Source: an uncultured bacterium
Lineage (GTDB): Bacteria > Krumholzibacteriota > Krumholzibacteriia > LZORAL124-64-63
Assembly: GCA_937864225.1 (NCBI GenBank)
Contig: CALMJK010000008.1
Location: 1 to 64,000 of the forward strand
DNA: 64,000 nt
Direction: 5' to 3'
Shown: positions 20,002 through 30,246 of the stretch, one piece after another
Numbering within the stretch: the first letter of the stretch is position 1
How the letters are laid out: every line of letters starts with the position of its first letter
Notes under the pieces: model-generated
The model's input: the letters and a program-made list of their open reading frames with translations, nothing else
Told to the model about the DNA's origin: nothing
The model's database searches: none
Position numbers and translations under genes: made by a program

Positions 20002-20535
20002 ATGTGGATGAAGAAACGCTACGTGCTGCGTTCCGTGGCCGGAGACCATGTGGCGATCGTCGCGCGCCGCGGGGACCGCCTCGCCGTGCAGATCGACGAG
20101 GGGCGCCTGCAGGACGTGGACGCGGCCGTCGTGCACGACGGTCGCGCGCTGTCCTTGCGGCTCGGCGATCGCGTGCACCTGATCCACCTTTCGGCCGGGC
20201 ATGAAGCGGGCGCCGTGACCGCCACCCTGCTCGGCCGGCCCTTCGAACTGACGGTGCTCGACGAACTGCGCGCGCTCGTCCTGGACACCGCCGGCGACAG
20301 CCGGGGCGGCGGCACGGTCGCCAGCGACATCCCGGGCCTCGTGGTCGACGTGAAGGTGGCCGAAGGGCAGCGCGTGCGCCGCGGCGAAGCGGTCGTCGTG
20401 GTCGAGGCGATGAAGATGCAGAACGAACTGACCGCCGCGATCGACGGCGTCGTGCGCTCGGTCCGGGCCCGGATCGGAGCCACGGTGAATGCCGGCGATC
20501 CGCTCGTGATGATCGAACCGGACACGTCAGCTTAA
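20002..20535 (+). CDS. Biotin carboxyl carrier protein
   Basis: Carries carboxybiotin between the two enzymes of the carboxylase. The 177 residues have an N-terminal beta-rich region and a C-terminal biotinyl domain starting near IPGLVVDVKVAEGQ; the biotin-accepting lysine is Lys138 in EAMKM. The start at 20002 follows GAGGAGA at long spacing; a second ATG two codons later is equally possible. Its last nine bases overlap the convergent TauE/SafE gene. The longer N-terminal part resembles propionyl-CoA carboxylase linker domains, not short acetyl-CoA carboxylase carriers. Confidence 0.9.
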   Translation: MWMKKRYVLRSVAGDHVAIVARRGDRLAVQIDEGRLQDVDAAVVHDGRALSLRLGDRVHLIHLSAGHEAGAVTATLLGRPFELTVLDELRALVLDTAGDSRGGGTVASDIPGLVVDVKVAEGQRVRRGEAVVVVEAMKMQNELTAAIDGVVRSVRARIGATVNAGDPLVMIEPDTSA

Positions 20536-21444
20536 TCTCGCCGCCGCCTCGATGACGTATTTGGCGGACAAGAGCAGCAGCAGGACCAGCAGCACGCGTT
20601 TGATCAGGCGCTGCGGGATCCGCCGCTGCAGCGCCGCCCCCGCGTACATGCCGGCGGCGCCGCCGATCCCGAACAGCAAGCCGAGCAGCCAGTCGGGCCG
20701 CACCGCGGCGTTCGGACCGGCCAGCAGCGGCCCGACGAAGGCGTACAGCAGCGCGCCCGCCAGCGAGGCGACGAAGGTGCCGGTGAGATTGGCGCCCGCC
20801 GTGGCGTGCACCGGCAGGCGGAAGACCGCCATGAGGATCGGCGCCATGATCGCTCCCCCACCGATGCCGTAGGCGCCGCCGATCGTGCCGACGGCCATCG
20901 TCAGCGCCAGCAGCGGCAGCGGCGCGTAGGCGTAGGCGACCGGTCCCAGCCGCGCCTCGACCCGCCGCCAGCTGCGCCGCACGGTGACGACGCGCGCCCC
21001 CTGGGGCATGCGGTCATAGGCCTGGCCTGCGGCCGGCGACGCCGGCCGCGCCCGCATGGCGTCCAGCAGCCGCGACGCCAGCAGCAGAAGCACCGCCGCC
21101 ATGAAGAGCTTGAAGCGCGCCAGATCCGCCAGCAGAAACACGCGCAGCAGCAGGCCGAGGAAGGCGCCAGGCACCAGACCGGTCGCCAGCACTGCGGCCA
21201 GCGTCCAATCGAGGCGCCCCTCGCGGCAGTAGCGCGCGATCCCGCCGGGGATCCCGAACACGTTGTACAGCAGGTTGGTCGGCGTGACGGCGGGGGCCGT
21301 GAAGCCGAGCACGCTGACCTGGAACGGCAGAAGCAGGAAGGCGCCGGAGACTCCCGCCGCCACGCAGACCAGGCCGATGGCGAACGTCACCAGGGGCGGC
21401 AGCCACAGCGGCAGGTCCAGGCCCGCGACCGGAAAATGCAGCAC
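20527..21444 (-). CDS. TauE/SafE (TSUP) family membrane permease
   Basis: Integral membrane protein of the sulfite/organosulfonate exporter family, 305 residues with about eight hydrophobic segments in two repeats. The repeat signatures are GVSGAFLLLPFQVSVLGFTAP...TNLLYNVFGIPGG in the first half and GGAYGIGGGAIMAPILMAVFRLPVHATAGANL in the second. A central basic loop (about 130-165) separates them. The GTG start at 21444 has GGAGG five bases upstream. Substrate unknown; family members move sulfite, sulfoacetate or other small anions. Converges on the biotin carrier gene. Confidence 0.88.
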   Translation of the reverse strand: MLHFPVAGLDLPLWLPPLVTFAIGLVCVAAGVSGAFLLLPFQVSVLGFTAPAVTPTNLLYNVFGIPGGIARYCREGRLDWTLAAVLATGLVPGAFLGLLLRVFLLADLARFKLFMAAVLLLLASRLLDAMRARPASPAAGQAYDRMPQGARVVTVRRSWRRVEARLGPVAYAYAPLPLLALTMAVGTIGGAYGIGGGAIMAPILMAVFRLPVHATAGANLTGTFVASLAGALLYAFVGPLLAGPNAAVRPDWLLGLLFGIGGAAGMYAGAALQRRIPQRLIKRVLLVLLLLLSAKYVIEAAARLS

Positions 21445-21465
21445 GGGATCCTCCGGGCGCGTCGC

Positions 21466-22158
21466 TCAGAACCAGAAGACGACGGTCAGGTACGTGAAAT
21501 CATAGGGGCCGAACGTGCCGGCGTAATGAGATTCCCTTTCGGTCTCGTGGCGTTCGACCTCAGGCAGCGAGTCTAACCACTCCAACTGTTCAGTGAAAGC
21601 CGTTGTCGTCCGATAGAAATAGCCGGTCCGGAACTCGAGGCTCACGCGCTCGGCAAGGGCCCAGCGCGGATGGATTCCGAGGTACAGAGTCCACGTGTCG
21701 GTCTCGCTGTTCTTGCGCAGGTTGTAATAGTCGGAGTCGTAGGTCCTGAAAGTTCGATAGGAATCCTGCTCATTGCTCCACGCGTAGCGCGCGCCTGCGC
21801 CGACCGCCAGGCTGAAGCGGCCGTGGCCCCAGATCCGCCGGTCGCCCCAGAGTTCCACCCAGCCCGCCTCCGCGCGTCGGTCATCGACTCGATACAACTC
21901 CTCGGCCTCCACCGGCAGGTCGTCAGCCCAGGCGCGCTCGTAATCGGTTGTCTTACGGTCTTCGGGGCCGCCGGCCAGACACAGCTCCCAGCCCGCGCCC
22001 GGGCGATGAAACAGCGCGGGGCCGTTATTCGCCGCGTCCCAGCCCAGCCCCCAGCGCCGGGCCTGCTGGCGGTCCAGGACCGCGTCGCCGGCCGCGGCGT
22101 CCGCCGCCAGGATCGGGCCCAGGCAGGCCACGGCCAGCCCCCACGCCAACGCCCTCAT
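21466..22158 (-). CDS. Putative outer-membrane beta-barrel protein
   Basis: I do not recognise a family. The 230 residues begin with a clear signal peptide (about 1-22, ending ADA). The mature part alternates aromatic and polar residues in short strands (WVELWGD, FSLAVGAGARYAW, WTLYLGIHPRWA, VSLEFRTGYFYR) and ends in a terminal Phe after TYLTVVFW, the pattern recognised by the Bam machinery. An outer-membrane barrel of about eight strands is the best inference. Its ATG overlaps the M29 peptidase stop by four bases with GGAGG upstream, so the two are translationally coupled. Confidence 0.6.
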   Translation of the reverse strand: MRALAWGLAVACLGPILAADAAAGDAVLDRQQARRWGLGWDAANNGPALFHRPGAGWELCLAGGPEDRKTTDYERAWADDLPVEAEELYRVDDRRAEAGWVELWGDRRIWGHGRFSLAVGAGARYAWSNEQDSYRTFRTYDSDYYNLRKNSETDTWTLYLGIHPRWALAERVSLEFRTGYFYRTTTAFTEQLEWLDSLPEVERHETERESHYAGTFGPYDFTYLTVVFWF

Positions 22159-23273
22159 GCCAGTTCCTCCGGGTTGAGCCCCTGCAGTTGCGGCAGGACG
22201 AAACGGCCGTCCTTGCGCACGAGCCGGCCGTCGAACAGGATCTCGCCCCCGCCCCAGTCGGGGGTCTGGATGCAGACCAGGTCCCAGTGCAGGGCCGACT
22301 TGTTGCCGTTGTCGGCCTTGTCGTAGGCGTTGCCGGGGGTCAAGTGGAAGGAGCCGCCGATCTTCTCGTCGAACAGGGTGTCGTTGAGCGGCGCGACGAT
22401 GTGGGGATTCAGGCCGAGCGCGAACTCGCCGAAGCGGCGGGCTCCCTCGTCGATGTCGAGCACGCCGTTGAGCTTCGCCTCGTCGCCGGCGCAGGTCGCC
22501 TTCACGATGACGCCGTCGCGCACCTCAAAGCGCACGTCGCGATAGAGCGTGCCCTTGTGCAGGCTGGGCGCGTTGTAAGCGATCACCCCGTTCACGGAAT
22601 CGCGCACCGGCGCGGTGTAGATCTCGCCGTCGGGGATGTTGCGGTGGCCGTCGCACTTGACGACGGGAACGCCGCGGATGCTGAACGACAGATCGGTGCC
22701 CGGCCCGCGCAACTCGACCCGATCGGTCGACTCCAGCAGCGCCTTCAGCGGATCCATCGCCCGCGACAGCCTCGCGTAGTCGAGCGTGCAGACCCGGAAA
22801 TAGAAATCCGCGAACGACTCGGTCGGCTGCTGCGCGAGCACCGCCATGGCGGGGTTGGGATACCGCAGCACGCACCACTTCTTCTTCAGCCTCACGCCCA
22901 GGTGCACCTGCTGCCAGTAGGCCAGATCGTGCCCCTTCATGCGGTCCGCGTCGATGTCCGCGAAATCGAACGGGTTGGTCGAGCCGCGCACGGCGAGGTA
23001 CGCGTCCGACTTCTCCATGATTTCGCGGTGGAAACGGCCCCACGCCTCGAACTGCGCCGGCGAGGCGTTCCGGACGAAGGGCCGCGCGAAATCCTCGTCG
23101 TTGTAGTACCAGAACGGCACCGCGCCGCGCCGCGTGGCGGCTCCCAGCAACTCGCGCCCGAGGGCCAGGGCCTCAACCCCCTTGATCTCGAGATAGAAGA
23201 GCTCGCCCGGCTGCAGATCGAGGCTGTACGAGACGAGCTGCTGGGCGAGCACGGTCAATCGCGGGTCGTGCAC
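22155..23273 (-). CDS. M29 family aminopeptidase (AmpS/thermophilic aminopeptidase)
   Basis: Metal-dependent exopeptidase, 372 residues, close to family length. The conserved late region is clear: FGEFALGLNPHI followed by GGSFHLTPGNAYD and SALHWDLV, which hold the His/Glu/Asp ligands of the two-metal centre. DGEIYTAP and an early Glu-rich strand also match the family. No signal peptide, so it is probably cytosolic. The GTG at 23273 has GAGGAGG six bases upstream. It is coupled to the putative barrel protein downstream. Confidence 0.9.
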   Translation of the reverse strand: MHDPRLTVLAQQLVSYSLDLQPGELFYLEIKGVEALALGRELLGAATRRGAVPFWYYNDEDFARPFVRNASPAQFEAWGRFHREIMEKSDAYLAVRGSTNPFDFADIDADRMKGHDLAYWQQVHLGVRLKKKWCVLRYPNPAMAVLAQQPTESFADFYFRVCTLDYARLSRAMDPLKALLESTDRVELRGPGTDLSFSIRGVPVVKCDGHRNIPDGEIYTAPVRDSVNGVIAYNAPSLHKGTLYRDVRFEVRDGVIVKATCAGDEAKLNGVLDIDEGARRFGEFALGLNPHIVAPLNDTLFDEKIGGSFHLTPGNAYDKADNGNKSALHWDLVCIQTPDWGGGEILFDGRLVRKDGRFVLPQLQGLNPEELA

Positions 23274-23357
23274 GGGCGCCTCCTCGCGGGTGGCGGAATC
23301 GGGCGGGCGGGTGGGCGCCCGTCGGAGGATAACCGCTCCGACCCCTGGCGAAAAAGA

Positions 23358-23390
23358 TTTTTCGGCCCGGGCGACCGCTGTCTATCTTTG
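23358..23390 (+). promoter_or_regulatory. FCB-type promoter of the methylmalonyl-CoA mutase operon
   Basis: Five T (23358-23362), exactly 20 bases, then TATCTTTG (23383-23390), followed by CCCC. This matches the Bacteroidetes TAnnTTTG -7 element and has the same geometry as the promoter at 15748-15782. The leader to the ATG at 23456 is about 60 bases. Confidence 0.6.
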
Positions 23391-23455
23391 CCCCGCGGGG
23401 CTCGATTGCGCCAGCGCGGCGGGCGGCGCCCCGACCCGCGGAAAGGAACTTCCCC

Positions 23456-25126
<1,671 letters not shown>

Positions 25127-25155
25127 CCGGCGGCGCGAGGGAAGGAGTCACGACG

Positions 25156-25653
25156 ATGGACGGACAGGACGTCAACGCGGCCCGGGAAATCGCCGCCCTC
25201 CCCCCCGAGGCCGCCGGCTGGGTGGACCACCTCGGCATCGCGGTGGCGGACCTGGAGACGGGCATCCGCCTCTGGCGCGACGTGCTGGGGTTGGAGCTCG
25301 AGCGCGCCGAGGAGGTGCCAACCGAGCAGGTGAAGGTGGCTTTTCTGAGGCTGGACCGCGCGACGGGGCGCGGGCACGTCGAGCTGCTGCAGCCGACCGC
25401 TCCGGAGAGCGCGATCGCCAAATTCGTCGCCAAGCGCGGCCCGGGCCTGCACCACGTGGCGATCGCGGTCGCGGACGTCGCCGCGGCCCTGAGGAGCTGC
25501 GCGGAAGCGGGCATCGAAGCGATCGACACGGCGCCGCGCGTCGGCGCCGGCGGCAAGCAGGTCGCCTTTCTGCACCCGAAGTCCACGGGCGGGGTGCTGA
25601 TCGAACTCTGCGCGGCCGCGCCTCCTCAGGGGCGCCAGCCTATTCCCGCGTGA
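25156..25653 (+). CDS. mce: Methylmalonyl-CoA epimerase
   Basis: Converts (S)- to (R)-methylmalonyl-CoA, linking the carboxylase to the mutase. The 165 residues form two glyoxalase/VOC repeats. Metal ligands expected of the family are present: His25 in VDHLGIAV, the HHVAIAV histidine in the second repeat, and the late Glu of GVLIELC. About 20 extra residues precede the domain. The ATG at 25156 has GGAG upstream. Its end overlaps the convergent secreted-protein gene by 14 bases. Confidence 0.92.
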   Translation: MDGQDVNAAREIAALPPEAAGWVDHLGIAVADLETGIRLWRDVLGLELERAEEVPTEQVKVAFLRLDRATGRGHVELLQPTAPESAIAKFVAKRGPGLHHVAIAVADVAAALRSCAEAGIEAIDTAPRVGAGGKQVAFLHPKSTGGVLIELCAAAPPQGRQPIPA

Positions 25654-26464
25654 AGAGTCCGGTCTCGCTCCAGTGGGTCTTGCCCTGCACGATGCCTAGG
25701 TCGGGCTGACCCGTCCAGTTCAGATAGGCGGGCGTGAAGCCCGCGCCGAAGATCAGACCTGCCTGCTCGGCAACGGCGCTGCCGACCCACACGGCCTGGG
25801 TGCCTGTGCCCACGCACCCCTCGTTCTGATCGCACGTGCGCAGACCGGCGGCCTCGAGCCTGAACTTCACGTCGCGCGACTCGCCCGGGAAGTAAACACG
25901 CCAGTGGGCGATGGTGGCGCGTCCCCCGTGCAGGGGCACTTCGGGATAGAAGCCGACCTGAAGACGACCCGGTTCCTGATAGACATTGAACGCCTTGGTC
26001 GGATAATCCAGCGCCACCATGGCGGCTGCCGGCTCGCCCTCGATCACCAGATTCAACTCGACGCCCCCGAGGGCCCGCACCTGAACCTTGTGCCAAAACA
26101 CCAGATCCACATCGTCGAGGATCGCGTAGACGTCCACGAGGGCGCCGGCCGGGCCTGCCGACAGCCGCGCGCAGCTCACGCTCGTGTCGGAAGGGGCCAA
26201 CGACAGCCGCGCCAGCTCGATGTCGGCCGGAAGGCGCGATCCAGCCGCGCACGTGTCCTGGGAGCCCGGAGCCAGGCCGGGCTGCCAACTGCCCGCGATC
26301 GGCTCCACCTGCGCCCAGTCCGGCGAAGGAGCGAAGGAAAGCCGAATGACGCCGTTCTGGCCACCCCATTGGGAGCCGGCCGCGACGCCGGCGCCGAGCG
26401 CCGACACACCGCCAAGAGCCAGCGCGATCACGATCCCTTTCGCGCGCCGCGTGGTCGAGATCAT
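25640..26464 (-). CDS. Secreted protein of unknown function
   Basis: No family recognised. The 274-residue product has an N-terminal signal (about 1-31: ISTTRRAK, then a Val/Ala/Leu/Gly core ending AAGS). The mature part looks like a beta-rich extracellular domain, with aromatic strands (VDLVFWHKVQVRAL, TIAHWRVYFPG) and three or four cysteines that could pair (CAAGS, SCARL, TCDQNEGC). The ATG at 26464 has GGGAGG upstream. It lies 19 bases after the ABC-2 permease gene and may be transcribed with it. No DCE...WG tail like that of the two other secreted proteins. Confidence 0.6.
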   Translation of the reverse strand: MISTTRRAKGIVIALALGGVSALGAGVAAGSQWGGQNGVIRLSFAPSPDWAQVEPIAGSWQPGLAPGSQDTCAAGSRLPADIELARLSLAPSDTSVSCARLSAGPAGALVDVYAILDDVDLVFWHKVQVRALGGVELNLVIEGEPAAAMVALDYPTKAFNVYQEPGRLQVGFYPEVPLHGGRATIAHWRVYFPGESRDVKFRLEAAGLRTCDQNEGCVGTGTQAVWVGSAVAEQAGLIFGAGFTPAYLNWTGQPDLGIVQGKTHWSETGLFTRE

Positions 26465-26483
26465 CGGAAAACCTCCCTGGGCT

Positions 26484-27332
26484 TCAACTGCCCGTGCTGG
26501 CGTAACGGCGCAGTCCACGTTTCCAGACGTGATAGGCGAGACCGAACACGGCGACACCCACCAGCGGCGTCAACAACGCCAGCCGTCTGGCCTGCGGGCC
26601 GCCGATGAACCAAGTGGCGGGGAAGAAAGCCACCCAGGCGAACGGCAGCACGAAGGTCAAGAACAGCCTCACCAAAGGACTGAAGATCGTGACCGGATAG
26701 CGGCTGAACCGAATCACGTTGTAGACCGGCGGCGCCAGACCCATGCGATCTTCGAACCAGAATGATACCGAGGTCAGCCCCAAAAAGATCCCTGCGAATA
26801 TGAGGGCCCCCGCCAGGGCCAGCACTCCCAGAACCAGCAGGTCCACGGGGGACCAGGCCAGGCCCAGGCGCGTCGAGGCATAGACCAGAACGCCGACTCC
26901 CACGCCGATCTCGTTCACGCCCGCGATGTTGAACTCCTCGAACATGATCTGCGCCAGCGGGTTGACCGGCCGCAACAGCACGCGGTCGAAGTGGCCCTCG
27001 ACGATGTAGCGCTCTCCGAAGCGGTACAGGTTGACGCTGACGATGTTGAACAACCCCAGGGGAAGCAGACTGAAGCCGTAGATGAACAAAACTTGTTCGT
27101 AGCTCCAGCCCCGCAACGACGGCACCTTGCTGAAAAGCACGCTCAGGATCGCGAGCTGGACGCTCGCTTGGATCAGGTTCGCCAGCAGATCGATGGCGAA
27201 ATCGACCCGGTAGGAAAGGCGCACCTTCAAAAACTGGGCGAAGTAGGCGCCGAAGACACCCAACTGGTGCCCGAGCGCGGCGCGCAGGCCGCCGCGCGCG
27301 GCGCCCGCGTCAAGCGACGGCGACGATCTCAC
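26484..27332 (-). CDS. ABC-2 type exporter permease (PF06182/DUF990-like), second subunit
   Basis: Integral membrane subunit, 282 residues, with about six transmembrane segments. The conserved elements of the family are visible: FAIDLLANLIQASVQ, the EGHFDRVLLRPVNPL loop between membrane segments, and FSRYPVTIFSPLVRLFLTFVLP near the end. It pairs with the related permease at 28030-28893 and the ATPase at 28886-29935. The start is a GTG at 27332 that overlaps the TGA of the upstream gene (GTGA), so translation is coupled. Substrate unknown; the group is poorly characterised. Confidence 0.85.
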   Translation of the reverse strand: MRSSPSLDAGAARGGLRAALGHQLGVFGAYFAQFLKVRLSYRVDFAIDLLANLIQASVQLAILSVLFSKVPSLRGWSYEQVLFIYGFSLLPLGLFNIVSVNLYRFGERYIVEGHFDRVLLRPVNPLAQIMFEEFNIAGVNEIGVGVGVLVYASTRLGLAWSPVDLLVLGVLALAGALIFAGIFLGLTSVSFWFEDRMGLAPPVYNVIRFSRYPVTIFSPLVRLFLTFVLPFAWVAFFPATWFIGGPQARRLALLTPLVGVAVFGLAYHVWKRGLRRYASTGS

Positions 27333-28024
27333 GGCGCGCTCCAGCCCGCCGCGGCCAGCCAGGCGGGCGGCAGAAGCGCCCGCGAAACGACGCGGTAGTG
27401 TGGTCGCCGGCAGCGGACGAACGCCTCGCTGTGGTGCACGGCGGGCCAGCCCGCGCGGGCGACGTCCCCGGTGAAGGCGCCCACCGCCGACGCCCCCGGC
27501 CAAGCCGCCCACAGCGCGGTGTCCGCGGCGGCGCGCGTCCAAACCGCGCGCAAAAGATCCGGCGCTCGCGGCCAGGTGCCGGCGGTGCCCGCGAACGCGC
27601 CCGCCAGTTGCTCCCAGGCGGCCGCCAAGATTCGCGCCTGGTCCGCCGCGGGCACGCCGCGGGTGACCAGGGCCGCCAGCGGCGCCAGGTGGACCCGCAC
27701 CAGTTGACTGTCGGGGCGCAGCGGTTCGAAAAGCGGCCAGGCGGACCCGCCTTGTCCGGCGCTGTCCGCGGCCGCCTCGCGCCATTCTCGCTGCAACCAG
27801 GCAACCGCCGAACCGTCCGCCGGCACCGCGTGCGCCGGGCCCAGCGTCCCCTGGTGCACGAGCTTGTAGAGGTCGCGGGGGTCGTCGCCGCAGCCGGCGG
27901 CGATCGCGGACGCCAGGAGCGGGCGCCAGGCCGCGTAAAGCGCGTCCTCCGACGGGGCAACGCCCCCCGGGCCGGCCAAGCCCGCCGGCAGGGCCAGCGC
28001 CAGCAGCAGCGACAACGCGCCCAC
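27329..28024 (-). CDS. Conserved secreted protein inside an ABC exporter operon
   Basis: Function not known. The 231 residues start with a hydrophobic signal (ALSLLLALALPAGLA) and continue as an Ala/Trp-rich helical domain. A motif DLYKLVHQGTLGPAHAV near 55-70 looks conserved-type and may mark a family. I chose the GTG at 28024, nine bases from GGGAGG; the frame stays open further upstream inside the preceding permease gene. It is coupled on both sides: six bases after one permease gene and overlapping the start of the other by four bases. A periplasmic partner of the exporter is a reasonable inference but not shown. Confidence 0.6.
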   Translation of the reverse strand: MGALSLLLALALPAGLAGPGGVAPSEDALYAAWRPLLASAIAAGCGDDPRDLYKLVHQGTLGPAHAVPADGSAVAWLQREWREAAADSAGQGGSAWPLFEPLRPDSQLVRVHLAPLAALVTRGVPAADQARILAAAWEQLAGAFAGTAGTWPRAPDLLRAVWTRAAADTALWAAWPGASAVGAFTGDVARAGWPAVHHSEAFVRCRRPHYRVVSRALLPPAWLAAAGWSAP

Positions 28025-28029
28025 CCGCC

Positions 28030-28893
28030 TCAACCTCCCTGCAGCGTGACGTGCCGCACCGACCGGTTCCATAGCCAGCGGCCCGCGGCGAGCAAGCCCA
28101 CCGCCCAGGCCGCCTGAATCAGCAGCCCGCGGGCCAGGTCATCGCCCGAGCGCCGGCCCAGGTAGGTCATGACCGGGATGTAGCTGATGGCCTGGAAGGG
28201 CAGCCAGCCGACGGCCCGCTGCACCCAATCGGGGAAGAACGTGAACGGCACGAGAACACCGGTCAAGAACTCCATGAGCACCATCTTGGCCCGAATCACC
28301 CCCAGGATGTTCTTCAGGTAGAAGGCCAGGCATCCCACGAGGAAATTGATCTGCGTGTTGACCAGCAACGCCAGCAGGAACGAGAGCAGCGTCCAACCGT
28401 ACAGCGATGGGTGAGGCGGCGCCAGCAGCCCAAAAAGAGGTCCCACCACCAGCACGATCGGCAGCGTGAACATCAGCAACCGGAAAGCGGCCTCCCCGAA
28501 CGCCCGGCACGCGTACATGGTCTGCGCGTGCACCGGCTTGAGCAGCAGCATCGCGATGTGCCCTTCGCGAATCTGCCCCGACAGCTCGCGATCGACGTTG
28601 TTGAAGTAGAAGCTGCGCCCGATCCAGCTCAGGCCGACGTACGTGACCATCTCCGCGAGCGTGAGTCCGCCGAGCGTGATCGGTTCGTCCGGCTGCGCCG
28701 GGCGGCTGGCGTACAGCGCTCCGTAGAGGTAGTAGTTGCCGGCGACGAAGATCGTGTAGCTCACCACGCCGGTGTAGTATCTCAGACGAAAAGCCAAGTA
28801 CTCCAGGAACGAGAAGCGCATGAAGTGCAGGTACAGGCCCAGCGTCGCGCTGGGCGTCCGCCGCCACGGCCGGAGTGCGACGGCATCAGTCAT
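28030..28893 (-). CDS. ABC-2 type exporter permease (PF06182/DUF990-like), first subunit
   Basis: Membrane subunit of 287 residues with about six hydrophobic segments. Family landmarks are RYYTGVVSYTIFVAGNYYLYGALY, the coupling loop REGHIAMLLLKPVHAQT, and FFPDWVQRAVGWLPFQAISYIPVMTYLG at the end, the same architecture as the partner permease. The ATG at 28893 lies within the ATPase gene (8-base overlap). Part of an ATPase-permease-secreted protein-permease unit. Two different permeases suggest a heterodimeric channel. Confidence 0.87.
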   Translation of the reverse strand: MTDAVALRPWRRTPSATLGLYLHFMRFSFLEYLAFRLRYYTGVVSYTIFVAGNYYLYGALYASRPAQPDEPITLGGLTLAEMVTYVGLSWIGRSFYFNNVDRELSGQIREGHIAMLLLKPVHAQTMYACRAFGEAAFRLLMFTLPIVLVVGPLFGLLAPPHPSLYGWTLLSFLLALLVNTQINFLVGCLAFYLKNILGVIRAKMVLMEFLTGVLVPFTFFPDWVQRAVGWLPFQAISYIPVMTYLGRRSGDDLARGLLIQAAWAVGLLAAGRWLWNRSVRHVTLQGG

Positions 28894-29935
28894 GCGGCGA
28901 GGCCTCGCTCGACCGCGCCGTCCCGGCCACCACGCCGGTCCGATAGATCTGGCGCACGACCTCCTCGATCGTCGGCTCCTGGATGCTGATGTCGTGCACG
29001 CGCCGCGCGTTGACCACATGGCGGATGACCTCGGCGGCGCGCACGTCGCGGCGGCTGAATTCCACGGCGTGCTCCTGCCCGTCGTGCTCCTCCCATTTCA
29101 CCGGCAGTCCGGTTGTGCATTCGGCCAGGGCGCTCGCCGGCGCGGGATCCCACAGTTCCACCCGCACCCGCACCCGGTCGCCCACGCGCCCGCGCAGCTC
29201 GTCGATCGTGCCGTCGAACAGCAGCCGCCCGTGGTCGATGATCATGATGCGCCGGCACAGTTCCTGGATATCGCCCAGGTCGTGCGTCGTCAGAATGACC
29301 GTCGTGCCCAGACGATCACGCGTTTCCTTGAGAAAGTTCCGCACGCTCTGCTTTGCGACCACGTCGAGCCCTATGGTCGGCTCGTCCAGGAAGAGAATGC
29401 GGGGCCGGTGCAGCAGCGCGGCCGCGAGATCGCACCGCATGCGCTGCCCAAGCGAAAGCTTGCGCACCGGCTGGTGCAGCAGTTCCCGAATCTGCAACAG
29501 ATCGTCGAACAGGGCGAGTTGGGCCTCGTACAGGGCGTCGTCCACCTCGTAAATCTTCTTGAGCAGCCGCAGCGACTCGACCACGGCCAAATCCCACCAG
29601 AGTTGCGTGCGCTGGCCGAAAACGACGCCGATATGCCTGGTGTAGCGTTGCCTCTCCTCGTAAGGGACCAGCCCGCCCACGCGCACCTCGCCGGCGGTCG
29701 GGGTCAAGATTCCCGTGAGCATCTTGATGGTCGTCGATTTGCCGGCGCCGTTGGCCCCGATGTACCCGACCATCTCTCCCTCGTCGATGGTGAACGAGAC
29801 ATCCTCCACCGCGCGCACAACGCGCCGTTGCGGCCGCAAGAGATCGATCAAGCCGCCCCGCACCCCCTCGCGGCGTCGGCTCGTGCGGTAATCCTTGGTC
29901 AGATGCGAGACGGTGATCAGCCGGTTCAAGCTCAA
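28886..29935 (-). CDS. ABC transporter ATP-binding protein
   Basis: Energises the ABC-2 exporter. The product (about 349 residues) has Walker A GANGAGKST, Q-loop VFGQRTQLWWDLAV, signature LSLGQRMRCDLA, Walker B RILFLDEPTIGLD and switch His in TTHD. A 100-residue C-terminal extension follows, as in exporter ATPases of this group. The start is uncertain: a TTG at 29935 overlaps the xseB stop (TTGA), and another TTG lies two codons later; neither has a strong binding site. Next to two permease genes in one operon. Confidence 0.88.
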   Translation of the reverse strand: MSLNRLITVSHLTKDYRTSRRREGVRGGLIDLLRPQRRVVRAVEDVSFTIDEGEMVGYIGANGAGKSTTIKMLTGILTPTAGEVRVGGLVPYEERQRYTRHIGVVFGQRTQLWWDLAVVESLRLLKKIYEVDDALYEAQLALFDDLLQIRELLHQPVRKLSLGQRMRCDLAAALLHRPRILFLDEPTIGLDVVAKQSVRNFLKETRDRLGTTVILTTHDLGDIQELCRRIMIIDHGRLLFDGTIDELRGRVGDRVRVRVELWDPAPASALAECTTGLPVKWEEHDGQEHAVEFSRRDVRAAEVIRHVVNARRVHDISIQEPTIEEVVRQIYRTGVVAGTARSSEASPHD

Positions 29936-30246
29936 AGCGGGAGGTCCCCTTCTGCCGCCGCCGGGTCGGCGCCGTCCCGCTCGCCGCTCGGGCCGGCCGT
30001 CTCGCCCGCCTCCGCCTGCAGAGCATCGACGTATTCGCGCACCTCGGTCTCGGTCGCCGCCAACTTGCGGCGGCACAGGGCGATCAACTGCACGGCGCGC
30101 TTGACCTCGGCGGCGAGGTCATCCACGTCGATCTGCTCGGCCTCCAGTCTGGCCAGAATGCCCTCGACCTCGTCGAGAGCCTGTCCAAACTTGGTTTCGA
30201 CCTCCGTCGCGGCCTCGCGCCCCCGTTTCTTGGCTTGCTGCGCCAC
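29932..30246 (-). CDS. xseB: Exonuclease VII small subunit
   Basis: Small subunit of the single-strand exonuclease VII complex. The 104 residues contain the conserved coiled-coil core FGQALDEVEGILARLE...LAAEVKRAVQLIALCRRKL, followed by an acidic, Ala/Gly/Pro-rich tail of about 30 residues. The GTG at 30246 starts directly after the xseA stop codon, so the pair is translationally linked. Confidence 0.92.
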   Translation of the reverse strand: MAQQAKKRGREAATEVETKFGQALDEVEGILARLEAEQIDVDDLAAEVKRAVQLIALCRRKLAATETEVREYVDALQAEAGETAGPSGERDGADPAAAEGDLPL

